A stretch of DNA of 64,000 nt from Bacillus vallismortis (GCF_004116955.1 NZ_CP026362.1:1342501-1406500); one strand, 5' to 3'; counted from the stretch's first letter, positions 45,047 to 53,375 are shown. Numbers and translations: made by a program. Notes: a model not told the origin generated them from the letters alone.

Positions 45047-45247
45047 ATGAATGGGATAGAATTTTTTGAGTCCGTGTCACAACTGGGACAATTAATTTTA
45101 TTGTTCTCCGGCTACGCCCTTTATTGGAGATTAGGTACAACAAAAAGAGAACGAAAGCTTACAAAATATGAAACTTTTCTTAGGTTCTTTGTCATGTTCG
45201 GCATATTTGCATGGGCGCTTTCGTTTCTTGCTTTGCATTTGTGGTAA
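45047..45247 (+). CDS. small membrane protein, two hydrophobic helices, 66 aa
   Basis: The frame begins at ATG 45047 with GGAAGAGGTGAAAGCA upstream. The product MNGIEFFESVSQLGQLILLF... has two membrane segments (LGQLILLFSGYALYWRL and FLRFFVMFGIFAWALSFLALHLW) separated by a basic loop (GTTKRERKLTKYE). I do not recognise the family. It diverges from yobN and is followed by a terminator. Confidence 0.6.
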   Translation: MNGIEFFESVSQLGQLILLFSGYALYWRLGTTKRERKLTKYETFLRFFVMFGIFAWALSFLALHLW

Positions 45248-45257
45248 CGAACTTTCT

Positions 45258-45282
45258 ACACGTATTTAAAAACGTGTTTTTC
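45258..45282 (+). terminator. terminator of the 66-aa membrane protein gene
   Basis: ACACGT / ACGTGT stem with an 8-nt A/T loop and a TTTTTC tail. Confidence 0.6.
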
Positions 45283-45482
45283 ATTAGATCCCAACGAGTT
45301 GCGCTGAGAACATCTATGTATTAACCAAGAAGCTTCCACTAGGTATTACTGAATGCCTTCTGATTTAATCTGTCCTTTAGGGGAGAAGGGAGGAATACCT
45401 CCTTAAATCACTAGCAAACAATTTGAGCGCTTTCCGGTTGGATGACTAATATGATTCTAGTATCCATTACGTTTGAATAATA

Positions 45483-45513
45483 AAAAAGCGTCCCTGTTTA
45501 TACAGAAACGCAC
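45483..45513 (-). terminator. terminator of the broken methyltransferase gene
   Basis: On the minus strand GCGT..CTGT/ACAG..ACGC (interrupted stem) is followed by TTTTTTATT, 12 bp beyond the old stop codon. Confidence 0.6.
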
Positions 45514-45524
45514 ATGAAAAGAAA

Positions 45525-46264
45525 TTATAAATGGGCTGCAATCATGAATCTTTTAGCATTTGTGCAAATTCCTTTTTCAGTTTGATTGGTTTCAATGAAG
45601 TTGTTCAAAATATGAAGGTCACTCCGTTCCTGACCAAAATCAGGGATGATAGGAGTATGTTTGAGCAGGAAAATTAGGTCTTCGGGTCTTTGATAATATT
45701 CAATAGCGTCATAATCATGTACTTGGATATATGAAAATCCAGCATCTTTTAGTTCTTGGATATATCGCTCTTTTAATGTCCCATCTTTTTCTGCAAATGA
45801 CTGCCCTCGACCGAATGTTTTTTTACATTCAGTTTGTCACCTTCACTAACTTGTTGTGTTAAAAACGTCCCGCCCTTTTTCAATACGTTAGCAACTTCTT
45901 TAGGGTTGAACGGGGCATGTTGATTTGACACCAAATCAAAGAATTCAGCAGGGAATTGTAAATTTTCAGAGGACATTTGGAGAAATCGAACGTTTGAGAG
46001 ACCCGAATGGTTAAGGTTGGATTTTGCCGTTTCCACCATCCCGCGAGAAAGGTCTATTCCAATTAAGAGACATAATGAAGATGCAATTTTTAATGCGTTT
46101 TCCCCTCCGCCAGTACCTATATCCAAAAGTATATCTGAGTGATTACATCTTGCTTGTACTTCTTCGTAAAAATTCCACTTAACCCCTTCAGATTCACACT
46201 TAAATTCACTGAAATTCCAGCCGTTTACTTTTCCAACCTTATCATAAAAATCAATTTGATTCAT
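45525..46264 (-). pseudogene. SAM-dependent methyltransferase gene with a one-base frameshift
   Basis: Read from ATG 46262-46264 the product has a class I methyltransferase core: DILLDIGTGGGENALKIASS (motif I, SAM loop), LLIGIDLSRGMVETAKSN (motif II), FDLVSNQHAPFN and VLKKGGTFLTQQVSEGD. After KLNVKK the frame breaks at a run of seven A residues (minus strand, about 45822-45828) and soon meets a stop at 45773. Adding one base restores FGRGQSFAEKDGTLKERYIQ and continues to a stop at 45525-45527, giving about 246 aa. Homopolymer slippage or a sequencing error are both possible. The substrate is unknown. Confidence 0.75.
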
Positions 46265-46379
46265 TTTTCCTCTCCGCCTTTCACATTAGAAATTAAACAA
46301 TTTGCTTTTTTTTTCAGATGCTGGCTTACCTAAACTAAGTAATGACGATGTTTACTGAAATCAGGGATAAACGCTAAAA

Positions 46380-46417
46380 AAATGAAATACACCGTTCATG
46401 AAAAAGAAGAACGGTGT
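46380..46417 (-). terminator. terminator of penP
   Basis: ACACCGTTC pairs with GAACGGTGT; on the minus strand it is followed by ATTTCATTTTTTTA. Confidence 0.7.
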
Positions 46418-46485
46418 GGTATTAAAAAAATGAGAAAGCTATAAGGTGGATCAATCATGTGTTTCACTGACAATCTTGATTTATA

Positions 46486-47403
46486 TCATGATTTGAAATT
46501 GTTAAGAACGACTTTTGCAGCCTCAGCGATAAGAGCATTATCATAATGAGCATCTTCCGTAAACCGGTTTGATAAGATTGCCACAACAATAGGAGCTCTA
46601 TGAGGCGGCCAAACGATAGCAATGTCATTTCGTGTTCCGTAACTTCCGGCTCCAGACTTATCGCCGACTTCCCATCCTATAGGAGCACCCGCCCGAATCA
46701 GTTCGTCACCAGTAGCGTTCCCCCGCATCCAGTCAGTTAAGATCGTGCGCTTGTCAGGTGTAAGGTTGTTGTCAACAGTGAAAGCTTTAAGGTCTGTTGC
46801 TAGTGCTTTGGCGGTGCTTGTGTCTCGAATATCCCCAGGAATGGCAGAGTTTAGATCCGTCTCGAAACGATTTGCCTTGGTTACATGATCCCCAATCTGT
46901 TTCAGTGATTTTTCGAAACCTTTAGGGCCGCCAAGCTGTTGAAGCAATATGTTCCCAGCAGTATTGTCGCTGTAACGGATAGCAGCCTCAGCGATTTCCT
47001 TCAAGCTCATCCCTGTATCCACATGTTTTTCTGTGATTGGAGAATACGTAACAAGATCGTCTTTGCTGTAGTGAATGACTTCATTAAGTTTTTCAATTGT
47101 GTTTTTCTTCAGGACAGCAGCTGCGGCGAGAACTTTATAGGTTGATGCGTATGCAAATCGTTCATTGGACCGATAGGAAATCGTCTTGTTTGTACCTGTG
47201 TCAATTGCATAAACGCCCAGTTTCGCATCAAATTTCTTCTCAAGTTGAACAAATTTTTCATCCGTTATACAGCTTGTCACTTTTGTGTCTCCTATGGCTT
47301 TTGCTTCAGCATGCGTTGATGCATCAAAGGGTTTGAAACCAGTAAGGCTTAAACATAAAAGTCCAATACAGATTCCAAGTTTTAATGGCGCTTTATTTTT
47401 CAA
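46486..47403 (-). CDS. penP: class A beta-lactamase PenP
   Basis: A 305-aa serine beta-lactamase. S87-T-Y-K90 (the SxxK motif), SDN in IRYSDNTAGN, the omega-loop Glu in RFETDLNSAIPGD and the KSG triad in VGDKSGAGSYG are all present, so the enzyme should hydrolyse penicillins. The N-terminus has a hydrophobic signal with possible lipobox cysteines (LGIC, GLLC), so a membrane-bound form is possible. I start at the TTG at 47401-47403, with GAGGAGGTCGATTCAT upstream; the ATG six codons earlier overlaps that ribosome binding site and is not a start. Confidence 0.95.
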   Translation of the reverse strand: MKNKAPLKLGICIGLLCLSLTGFKPFDASTHAEAKAIGDTKVTSCITDEKFVQLEKKFDAKLGVYAIDTGTNKTISYRSNERFAYASTYKVLAAAAVLKKNTIEKLNEVIHYSKDDLVTYSPITEKHVDTGMSLKEIAEAAIRYSDNTAGNILLQQLGGPKGFEKSLKQIGDHVTKANRFETDLNSAIPGDIRDTSTAKALATDLKAFTVDNNLTPDKRTILTDWMRGNATGDELIRAGAPIGWEVGDKSGAGSYGTRNDIAIVWPPHRAPIVVAILSNRFTEDAHYDNALIAEAAKVVLNNFKS

Positions 47404-47698
47404 ATGAATCGACCTCCTCATTCAATTGATGATGTATTCACCTTCTATTAATAACACAAAAATAGGAGTAAAATCGATATATTTCCAATGAAAGTTTAAA
47501 CTAAACCCATTCATTCATCTCGTTTTTTGATTTTTCATATAGTAAGTGAATAGGGCCATGAGGGAAAGGGAAGAAAAATAGATAAACACCCATTTTAAAG
47601 GTGATTATGGTAAATATCATAGTGCAGCTGGCATGAGATTTTATCAGTGTTCCTAATTAAAAGCATGGCGTGAAGCCATCCTAATGGGAGCGTAATCA
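47404..47698. other. divergent promoter region penP / yoaZ
   Basis: About 295 bp between two divergent genes, without ORFs. It must hold both promoters; I could not assign clear -35/-10 pairs. Confidence 0.4.
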
Positions 47699-48328
47699 AT
47701 GCAAACAAAAAAAGTGTATCTTTATGTATTTCATACCATGTCAGACTGGGAATATGGCTATTTAATTGCTGAACTAAACTCAGGGAGATATTTTAAAAAA
47801 GATGTAGCACCTTTAAAAGTAGTTACAGTAGGAGCTCATAAAGAAGTAATAAAGACGATGGGAGGGCTAAGCATAAAACCAGATTTTACCCTTGATGAGT
47901 GTACGTTTGAGAGTGAGGATCTTGTGATTTTACCCGGAGGGAATACTTGGGGAGAAGATATTCATCAACCGATTTTGAAAAAAGTTGGCGAAGCTTTAAA
48001 GCTTGGCACGATTGTTGCTGCGATTTGCGGTGCAACCGAGGGCCTCGCGCATTATGGATACTTAGATACCAGAAAGCACACAAGCAATGACTTAGCTTAT
48101 TTGAAAATGGTCTGTCCTCACTATAAAGGAGAACCATTTTATGAGATGGGGCCTGCAGTATCTAATGAGAATTTGGTAACCGCATCAGGAATTGCTCCCC
48201 TTGAATTTGCGATGGAAGTACTGAAAACATTAGATGTGTGTGCACCAGAAACATTGCATTCATGGTATGAGTTAAACAAGACCCAAAAACCTGAATACTT
48301 CTTCGAGCTAATGAATACAATAAATTGA
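47699..48328 (+). CDS. yoaZ: DJ-1/PfpI-family protein YoaZ
   Basis: A 209-aa DJ-1/PfpI superfamily protein. The nucleophile elbow is AAICGATEGLAHYGYLD with Cys in the tight turn, and Glu/Asp partners are likely in LVILPGGNTWGED. Length and position (next to penP) match 168 YoaZ, there described as possibly linked to oxidative stress. The ribosome binding site is GGGAGCGTAATCA. A terminator follows. No enzymatic activity can be assigned from sequence alone. Confidence 0.85.
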   Translation: MQTKKVYLYVFHTMSDWEYGYLIAELNSGRYFKKDVAPLKVVTVGAHKEVIKTMGGLSIKPDFTLDECTFESEDLVILPGGNTWGEDIHQPILKKVGEALKLGTIVAAICGATEGLAHYGYLDTRKHTSNDLAYLKMVCPHYKGEPFYEMGPAVSNENLVTASGIAPLEFAMEVLKTLDVCAPETLHSWYELNKTQKPEYFFELMNTIN

Positions 48329-48341
48329 TAGAATCAGTGCC

Positions 48342-48371
48342 ATGCCCCAGAAATGATGGGGCATTTTTTTA
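48342..48371 (+). terminator. terminator of yoaZ
   Basis: ATGCCCCA / TGGGGCAT stem with a 7-nt loop followed by seven T residues. Confidence 0.85.
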
Positions 48372-48450
48372 TGATGAAAGAAAGCGATACAATGCAAGCA
48401 GGGTGATTCAAAAATTTGAAACAATAACAGCATTTGGAACGTATTGTAAT

Positions 48451-48486
48451 AAGAAAGCTAATAATCGACGCTTATTTAGCTTTCTT
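48451..48486. repeat. 11-bp perfect inverted repeat upstream of the CPBP gene
   Basis: AAGAAAGCTAA (48451-48461) is exactly complementary to TTAGCTTTCTT (48476-48486), with a 14-nt spacer. It ends 37 nt before the start codon of the next gene and lacks a U-tract, so it may be an operator or a leader hairpin rather than a terminator. Confidence 0.45.
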
Positions 48487-48522
48487 GTTTGACGCTGTAC
48501 ATGCTGTGAAAGGGGGATGAAA

Positions 48523-49413
48523 ATGCAATTTCATCAAATTCAAAACGGAAAACAAACCAATCATCTTAAATGGCTGGGGGCTATTTTTTTCAGCTGGGGA
48601 ACGTTCGTTTTTGCGTTGTTTTTTGCTACTTTTGTCGGTTCAATGGCACGCCAAGCAGGAGCTTCCAAGCTCTTGCAGCAAGGTATTCAGGCAGGCTTAG
48701 TGACGTTCATTACTGTTCCGCTGCTTTATATTCTTCTTAAGCGGACGTCCAGTAGACCATTCTGCTCTATCGGATTGTCTGGCTGGCGGCAAGCCATTCC
48801 GAAAGCCATTATGGGAGCACTGTATGTGATTTTTCTTTCTGGAACTGGGTTTACTATCGCCCATTTATTAGGCTTGATAACCATTACACAATTTCACTTC
48901 TCCGGACATTTGGTTACAGTATTGCTCTTAAATATGATCATCGCATTCTTTTATGAAGCTTTTCCAGAGGAGTTAACGTTTCGCGGGACGATGTACAATG
49001 CTCTAAACGGGCGATTTAACTGTTTTATAGCCTTACTTCTGCAGCCGATCCTATTTGTGCTTGCACCAATAGCTGTATGTGGTTTGCAGTATATAGCAGG
49101 AATCGAATCACCAGCTATCACATTAGGTTACATCGTTTTATTGTTATCTTTTGGTTTCATTCTTCAACTTCTGCGTATTGTAACAGGAAGCTTATGGACA
49201 TCTATCGCCTTTCATCTGGCTTTTCTCGAAAATTCTCGTTTTTTCGTCGTGCAGGGGGATAAACGCTTTATTACCTATGAAGAAATCGTGCCGGGTACAG
49301 GAACGCTGTTTGTAATCTTTTTTATGTTGCTTTTTGTTGGTACTCTACTATTAATGCCAGCAGTAATAGCAAGGTGGAGACGTAAGAAGAAGAGAATCGG
49401 GCATGATGTTTAA
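48523..49413 (+). CDS. CPBP-family intramembrane metalloprotease
   Basis: A 296-aa membrane protein with about seven to eight helices and the CPBP (CAAX protease/bacteriocin-processing, Abi) motifs: EExxxR in AFPEELTFRGTMYNA, FxxxH-type in SIAFHLAFLENSRF. The start ATG at 48523 has AAGGGGG at a normal distance; an ATG at 48517 touches the ribosome binding site. CPBP proteins process prenylated or peptide substrates and often give immunity to bacteriocins. No bacteriocin genes are visible here. I do not recall an equivalent at this position in 168. Confidence 0.8.
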   Translation: MQFHQIQNGKQTNHLKWLGAIFFSWGTFVFALFFATFVGSMARQAGASKLLQQGIQAGLVTFITVPLLYILLKRTSSRPFCSIGLSGWRQAIPKAIMGALYVIFLSGTGFTIAHLLGLITITQFHFSGHLVTVLLLNMIIAFFYEAFPEELTFRGTMYNALNGRFNCFIALLLQPILFVLAPIAVCGLQYIAGIESPAITLGYIVLLLSFGFILQLLRIVTGSLWTSIAFHLAFLENSRFFVVQGDKRFITYEEIVPGTGTLFVIFFMLLFVGTLLLMPAVIARWRRKKKRIGHDV

Positions 49414-49466
49414 CGACTGGTTTATACACAAATGGAAAGTGTCGAGGTAAATGGAAAGGAGCAAAG

Positions 49467-49721
49467 ATGTCTATTTTAATAATTGTTGAAATCTTCTCAG
49501 TGTTAACTGTATTAGGTTTATTCGCATGGGTGTTCAAAAAATAAAAAAATGCGGATGAAGATGTATTTATTTATGCGAGGTACATGATATATCTTCTTGT
49601 AGCTGAAGTTGTCAGATATGTCATATTTCATATTAATGAAGTATAAAACGATAGGATCGTCATAATTGTCGGAATCATCATTCTATCTATAAAGTACATG
49701 TTTTACTTACCAATCATGTAG
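49467..49721 (+). pseudogene. small membrane-protein gene interrupted by two in-frame TAA codons
   Basis: An ATG with GGAAAGGAGCAAAG starts MSILIIVEIFSVLTVLGLFA before a TAA at 49542. The same frame continues with hydrophobic, protein-like sequence (DEDVFIYARYMIYLLVAEVV), meets a second TAA at 49644, then IVIIVGIIILSIKYMFYLPI and a final TAG at 49719-49721. Three clean hydrophobic segments in one frame point to an 84-codon three-helix protein decayed by two point mutations. Alternatively only the first 25-aa peptide is made. Confidence 0.5.
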
Positions 49722-49893
49722 CTTCAAATGATTTTGATTAAAATCTGTCATATCTGCACATTGAACTGCATAAATTGCTAGTCTTTTAAAAAGGTCATAA
49801 TCTATCGATCACTCAAAGTGAAAATGGTATACTGATGTGACAAGTATTGGAAGTCTCTTGCACACTTCGAGAAATAAAATCAGGGGGATTACA

Positions 49894-50040
49894 TTGAAAC
49901 CAACCACGACTTATGCAGTCATATGGATATCGACTGCTTTGGCTGCTTCAGTAGGTATTATCGTTACCAAGAGCGCACTTCCGTTATGGGCGTTATTCAT
50001 TCCTATGATAATACCGTTTCCAAAAGATAAAAACAAATAA
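49894..50040 (+). CDS. small membrane protein, 48 aa
   Basis: A TTG start at 49894 has CAGGGGGATTACA upstream. The product MKPTTTYAVIWISTALAASV... has two short hydrophobic segments and a PFPKDKNK tail. No family recognised. It resembles other short Bacillus membrane peptides (YoaF/YozX-like in style). Confidence 0.5.
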   Translation: MKPTTTYAVIWISTALAASVGIIVTKSALPLWALFIPMIIPFPKDKNK

Positions 50041-50126
50041 AACCAGCACACTATAGCATTACGATGAGTTTACCTGAGCGGAACATAACAACGTAACCCA
50101 TGATTTGAAAATGCGGAGATGCTCAC

Positions 50127-50300
50127 TTGAGCCATTATCAAAAGAAGTTGAAAAGTTATGTTCATTCTCTTGCGTTTTCGAGTATTTCATACGGTCTGAA
50201 CTTTGGTCTGTATATGTTTGTTTATTCCAATTTTATGGGCAATCAGGTTACACTATTGACTTCATTGTTTTTTACGCTTTCATCACTTACTTGTGATTGA
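50127..50300 (+). CDS. possible small membrane protein, 57 aa
   Basis: A TTG at 50127 preceded by CGGAGATGCTCAC opens MSHYQKKLKSYVHSLAFSSI..., with two hydrophobic stretches (LAFSSISYGLNFGLYMFVY and VTLLTSLFFTLSSL). An overlapping frame from 50105 is less protein-like. Low certainty: no family match and a non-ATG start. Confidence 0.35.
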   Translation: MSHYQKKLKSYVHSLAFSSISYGLNFGLYMFVYSNFMGNQVTLLTSLFFTLSSLTCD

Positions 50301-50327
50301 GATTTTAGTGAAATTAGAACAATTAGG

Positions 50328-50558
50328 CTAGATCATGTATTTAACTGCGTTTATAACAAGTATAAAAGCCGCTGATCCGAACATGATATACGCAGACCTT
50401 GTTTGTTTTTTTAAAAGGGCCTCCACCCCCATTAAAACAAACAGAAGTGCAACTAGCACTTGGAGAGAGGTTAAAAGGAAATCACTTTGATTATATAATG
50501 AATACACGCACAGTATTAAAGCCACACATGAAATGAACAACTTTGAAGCTTTCAGCAA
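50328..50558 (-). CDS. DUF3953-type small membrane protein (YczI-like)
   Basis: A 76-aa protein with three hydrophobic segments: KASKLFISCVALILCVYSLY, LLTSLQVLVALLFVLMGVEAL and SAYIMFGSAAFILVINAVKYM. This pattern and the GVEALLKKQ turn resemble DUF3953/YczI proteins. The start is a TTG with AAGGAG 7 nt upstream. Convergent with the previous small ORF. Confidence 0.65.
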   Translation of the reverse strand: MLKASKLFISCVALILCVYSLYNQSDFLLTSLQVLVALLFVLMGVEALLKKQTRSAYIMFGSAAFILVINAVKYMI

Positions 50559-50759
50559 AGAACCACTCCTTGAAAAAGTTTTTTTATTTAAAAGCTTAAC
50601 ACGTTATGCGCTGTCCTTGGAGAGACTAAGGGAGTAAGATAAAAGAAGCATGTTAACAAAACGAATGAAAAATGCTGTTTTTCACACGCAAGCGTTCATC
50701 ATTTCTTTCAGAGCTTTTTTAACAAGTGACATTGAAGTAAGGGAAATTCAATTGTGGCA

Positions 50760-51089
50760 ATGAAAGGGGGGAAGGGTATAAAAAAACTAGTCGTGATTTC
50801 TAGCATTCTAGGAATCCTGTTATCAGCCATAGGACAATTTTTTGGAGTATTAACCGGTTTTTTCCTTTCGGGTATTTCTCGGTTTATTGGGATTGTCGCA
50901 GGAATTCTTATGTTATTAAGTCTAAAGTCGAGAAATATAGAAGTGCAGTCATTTATCGTTAATGTAAGTACTTCGTTAGGAATAATAGGTGCAGGAATTT
51001 TATATATTCCAGCTGCGCTTATCAATATCTTGATTGGCTTCAAGTTAAACGAGAAGGTAAAAGAAGAAAACACGAATGAGCAGCTCTGA
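50760..51089 (+). CDS. membrane protein, DUF4064-like, 109 aa, start uncertain
   Basis: Hydrophobic protein with three or four helices (LVVISSILGILLSAIGQFFGVLTGFFL, FIGIVAGILMLLSL, SLGIIGAGILYIPAALINILIGF) and a charged tail KLNEKVKEENTNEQL. The ATG at 50760 (MKGGKGIKKLVV) has only a weak ribosome binding site. A strong one, AAAGGGGGGAAGGGT, lies directly before ATAAAAAAACTAGTC, where an ATA stands in the place expected for the start; a G-to-A loss of the original ATG would explain this. Confidence 0.55.
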   Translation: MKGGKGIKKLVVISSILGILLSAIGQFFGVLTGFFLSGISRFIGIVAGILMLLSLKSRNIEVQSFIVNVSTSLGIIGAGILYIPAALINILIGFKLNEKVKEENTNEQL

Positions 51090-51299
51090 ATAAACTGTTT
51101 TTTTGTTAGAGATTGCGAAATCATCATTTGAAGAGTGCTGCTGGACTTTGATTTTCCTTTTGATATGACACCTATTGTGGATTTTATTACCACCTATGTG
51201 CGAGAGGTAAATAAAGACACAAAACTACATAACATGAAAAACAGCAATTTTAATTATCTTTCTCAAAAATAAATGAAGAAAAATGAGGAGGAGAAATGT

Positions 51300-51416
51300 A
51301 TGGATTTACCTGCTTGGGCTTATATCGTATGGACAATCATAGGAGTTGCTGGGTTCATAAGTTTCATGTACTTCTCATATTTTACTGACAAAGCTGAAAA
51401 AGAAAACAGGCTATAA
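51300..51416 (+). CDS. small single-span membrane protein, 38 aa
   Basis: AGGAGGAGAAATGT precedes ATG 51300. The product MDLPAWAYIVWTIIGVAGFI...FTDKAEKENRL has one membrane helix and a charged cytoplasmic tail. The near-perfect ribosome binding site makes translation likely. Function unknown. Confidence 0.55.
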   Translation: MDLPAWAYIVWTIIGVAGFISFMYFSYFTDKAEKENRL

Positions 51417-51513
51417 AAGCCATTTCTTCATGATGAGCAAGAGGTTAAATTGACACAAAGGCATGAAATGAGAATCATTCAGTATTGCTTGACTTTAAAA
51501 GGGATCGAGTAAC

Positions 51514-51639
51514 ATGGATCATAAAAAAGATGACATTCAAAGAAAATATAGAGATCAAATTAGGGAGAAGACAGAACGAGAAAAAGAAAATGGCAGCAGC
51601 AATCATTATTTTGATGTTTTTCTTTCAATCCGTTTATAA
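51514..51639 (+). CDS. doubtful small charged ORF, 41 aa (possible frameshifted remnant)
   Basis: The frame starts MDHKKDDIQRKYRDQIREKT with GGGATCGAG upstream. After EKEN the +1/-1 frames become more protein-like: MAAAIIILMFFFQSVYK reads as a membrane helix. A basic N-terminus followed by one membrane helix in another frame suggests a decayed small membrane protein. Confidence 0.3.
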   Translation: MDHKKDDIQRKYRDQIREKTEREKENGSSNHYFDVFLSIRL

Positions 51640-51694
51640 GGATTTTTAACATCATACTAGAAAAGCTGAATGACTTACCGGAAGTGTACATAGC

Positions 51695-51725
51695 AAAAAA
51701 AGCAACGATTCGAACGTTGCTTTTT
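51695..51725 (-). terminator. terminator of yoaT (bidirectional)
   Basis: AAAAAGCAACG pairs with CGTTGCTTTTT; A/T runs on both sides. It lies just beyond the yoaT stop codon. Confidence 0.75.
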
Positions 51726-51729
51726 GTTT

Positions 51730-52533
51730 TTATTGGGTCCTTTGCATGTTAGGAGAAAGGACGTCCTTTGGAGGAGTCCGTTCCTTAACTTGTTTTAGCG
51801 TCGCTACGATAAGAAAGCTAACAATCACTAACAAAAGCCATGAACTCACCTTTCCTAGGTGAACAAGACTCCATGCCTCGCTTTGGTTTGGATATGTCCA
51901 AGCCCCAAAAAAAGTTGCGATATTTTCCGCTATCCATATAAAAAATCCGATAAGCACAAAAGAGAGTGCAAGCGGCATACGGTAATGAGTTCCATTCACC
52001 TCGTATATGACCCAAGTTTGCCAAAAGACAATGATGACAAGTCCAGATAACCACCAGCGAATGTCAATCGAATAATGATGGGTAAAAAAATTCAAATAAA
52101 TCGCAGCAGCAAGCGGGACAACTGCAAAAAACGGCGGCCACTTCACCAATTCAACCTTAAGCCTTCTCCACGCCTGACAGAGATAGCTGGCTACACTTGC
52201 GTACATGAAGCCGCTATATAAAGGCACCCCGAATATTTTGGAATATCCTTCTTCTGGATAAGCCCATGAGCCCATATGGACTTTGAAAAGTTCAAGAGCA
52301 AGCCCAATAAGGTGGAACAAAGTGATCACTTTTAATTCATCTCTTGTTTCAAGCCCGGAACGCACTATCAGCCCCTGCATGAGAACACAGATAATAAGCA
52401 GCCAGTCATACCTTGGCAAGAAGGGAAGCGGGATGATTTGTGTAACAGCCAAAGAGGCAAAAATGACGACAGGAAACAAACATGAAAGAGCCTGTTCCCA
52501 ACCAAAACGAACGAGTTGTTTGAAGGCTCTCAT
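51730..52533 (-). CDS. yoaT: DUF817 integral membrane protein YoaT
   Basis: A 267-aa protein with about eight hydrophobic helices. Family DUF817 motifs: VHMGSWAYPEEGYSKIFGVPLYSGFMYASVASYLCQAWRR, NFFTHHYSIDIRWWLSG and ENIATFFGAWTYPNQSEAW. The two tryptophan-rich G-W-Y-P blocks are characteristic. ATG 52531-52533 is preceded by a GGGGGAATCACAC ribosome binding site on the minus strand. No biochemical role is known to me. Monocistronic. Confidence 0.85.
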   Translation of the reverse strand: MRAFKQLVRFGWEQALSCLFPVVIFASLAVTQIIPLPFLPRYDWLLIICVLMQGLIVRSGLETRDELKVITLFHLIGLALELFKVHMGSWAYPEEGYSKIFGVPLYSGFMYASVASYLCQAWRRLKVELVKWPPFFAVVPLAAAIYLNFFTHHYSIDIRWWLSGLVIIVFWQTWVIYEVNGTHYRMPLALSFVLIGFFIWIAENIATFFGAWTYPNQSEAWSLVHLGKVSSWLLLVIVSFLIVATLKQVKERTPPKDVLSPNMQRTQ

Positions 52534-52666
52534 GATGTGTGATTCCCCCTAAGGTTTTTTCTGGATATCTGTAGGGCACGCTTAAAATAGACGCTAAATG
52601 GACATAAGGTTGCATCCATAGGATCACCGCCACATCACTTTATTTTTTTATGAAAAAGCGTTCTTT

Positions 52667-52882
52667 TTATGTGTCTTCCTCGCTTCGATATTCCAAAATA
52701 TCTCCGGGCTGGCATTCTAAAGCCTTACAAATTGCTTCTAAGGTTGATAATCGAATGGCCTTCGCTTTACCGTTTTTCAAGATGGAGAGATTAGCCATCG
52801 TGATGCCGACTCTCTCCGAAAGTTCTGTTACGCTCATTTTCCTTTTAGCAAGCATCACATCAATATTGATAATAATCGACAT
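52667..52882 (-). CDS. yozG: Xre-family HTH regulator YozG
   Basis: A 71-aa stand-alone Cro/CI HTH protein: MSIIINIDVMLAKRKMSVTE, LSERVGITMANLSILKNGKA, LEAICKALECQPGDILEYRS. The ATG at 52880-52882 has GAGGTGATAAAC upstream. It starts 10 nt after yoaS stops, and such small HTH proteins next to a DUF2975 membrane protein form a widespread two-gene unit. The membrane partner may modulate the regulator. Confidence 0.85.
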   Translation of the reverse strand: MSIIINIDVMLAKRKMSVTELSERVGITMANLSILKNGKAKAIRLSTLEAICKALECQPGDILEYRSEEDT

Positions 52883-52892
52883 GTTTATCACC

Positions 52893-53375
52893 TCAGACCG
52901 TTAAATCATTTTCTGATTTTATATCAATCGCTTCTTTTAACAGTTTTTGAAGAACAGCAGCAAAGACCGCGATCACCATTGAAGCAAAAATAATGACCAA
53001 GCCGATGACTATGATACCCGGGGCATCGTCTATCTCGGCGATCAGATAAAAAAATGGCATGCCTGCCGCAAACAAGAGACTGATAGTGACCGCACAGTAT
53101 TTAATATTTTTTAGAGCTCTTACAGAAATGTTGGAGAAAGCTTTGTTCTGGTCAATATAGCTTAAAAGTTTGAACGCTTGATAAAGTGCAAAGTAAAAAG
53201 GTATCGCCGCTACATACAAAAAGACGAAAACAAGATATTTTATATAAGCTATATTTGGTAATAATTCTGCTGCATAATTGGCTATCTTAGGCACCACAAA
53301 TATGCACAAAGCAAGAATTGGAATGCCAATAAGAATAACAGCAATCTTTAGAAATAGTGTTGAGACTTGATTCAT
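52893..53375 (-). CDS. yoaS: DUF2975 membrane protein YoaS
   Basis: A 160-aa protein with four membrane helices (LFLKIAVILIGIPILALCIFVVP, YLVFVFLYVAAIPFYFALYQAF, CAVTISLLFAAGMPFFYLI, IIVIGLVIIFASMVIAVFAAVL) and the DUF2975 signature ALYQAFKLLSYIDQNKAFSNISVRALKNIKYC. The ATG at 53373-53375 has GAGGTGCTTTTT upstream. First gene of the yoaS-yozG operon. The pair is probably a sensor-regulator unit; the signal is unknown. Confidence 0.83.
   Translation of the reverse strand: MNQVSTLFLKIAVILIGIPILALCIFVVPKIANYAAELLPNIAYIKYLVFVFLYVAAIPFYFALYQAFKLLSYIDQNKAFSNISVRALKNIKYCAVTISLLFAAGMPFFYLIAEIDDAPGIIVIGLVIIFASMVIAVFAAVLQKLLKEAIDIKSENDLTV

Noticed and set aside
50105..50296. 63-codon ORF starting at ATG 50105
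   Set aside because: The overlapping frame from TTG 50127 has a ribosome binding site and a more membrane-protein-like composition.
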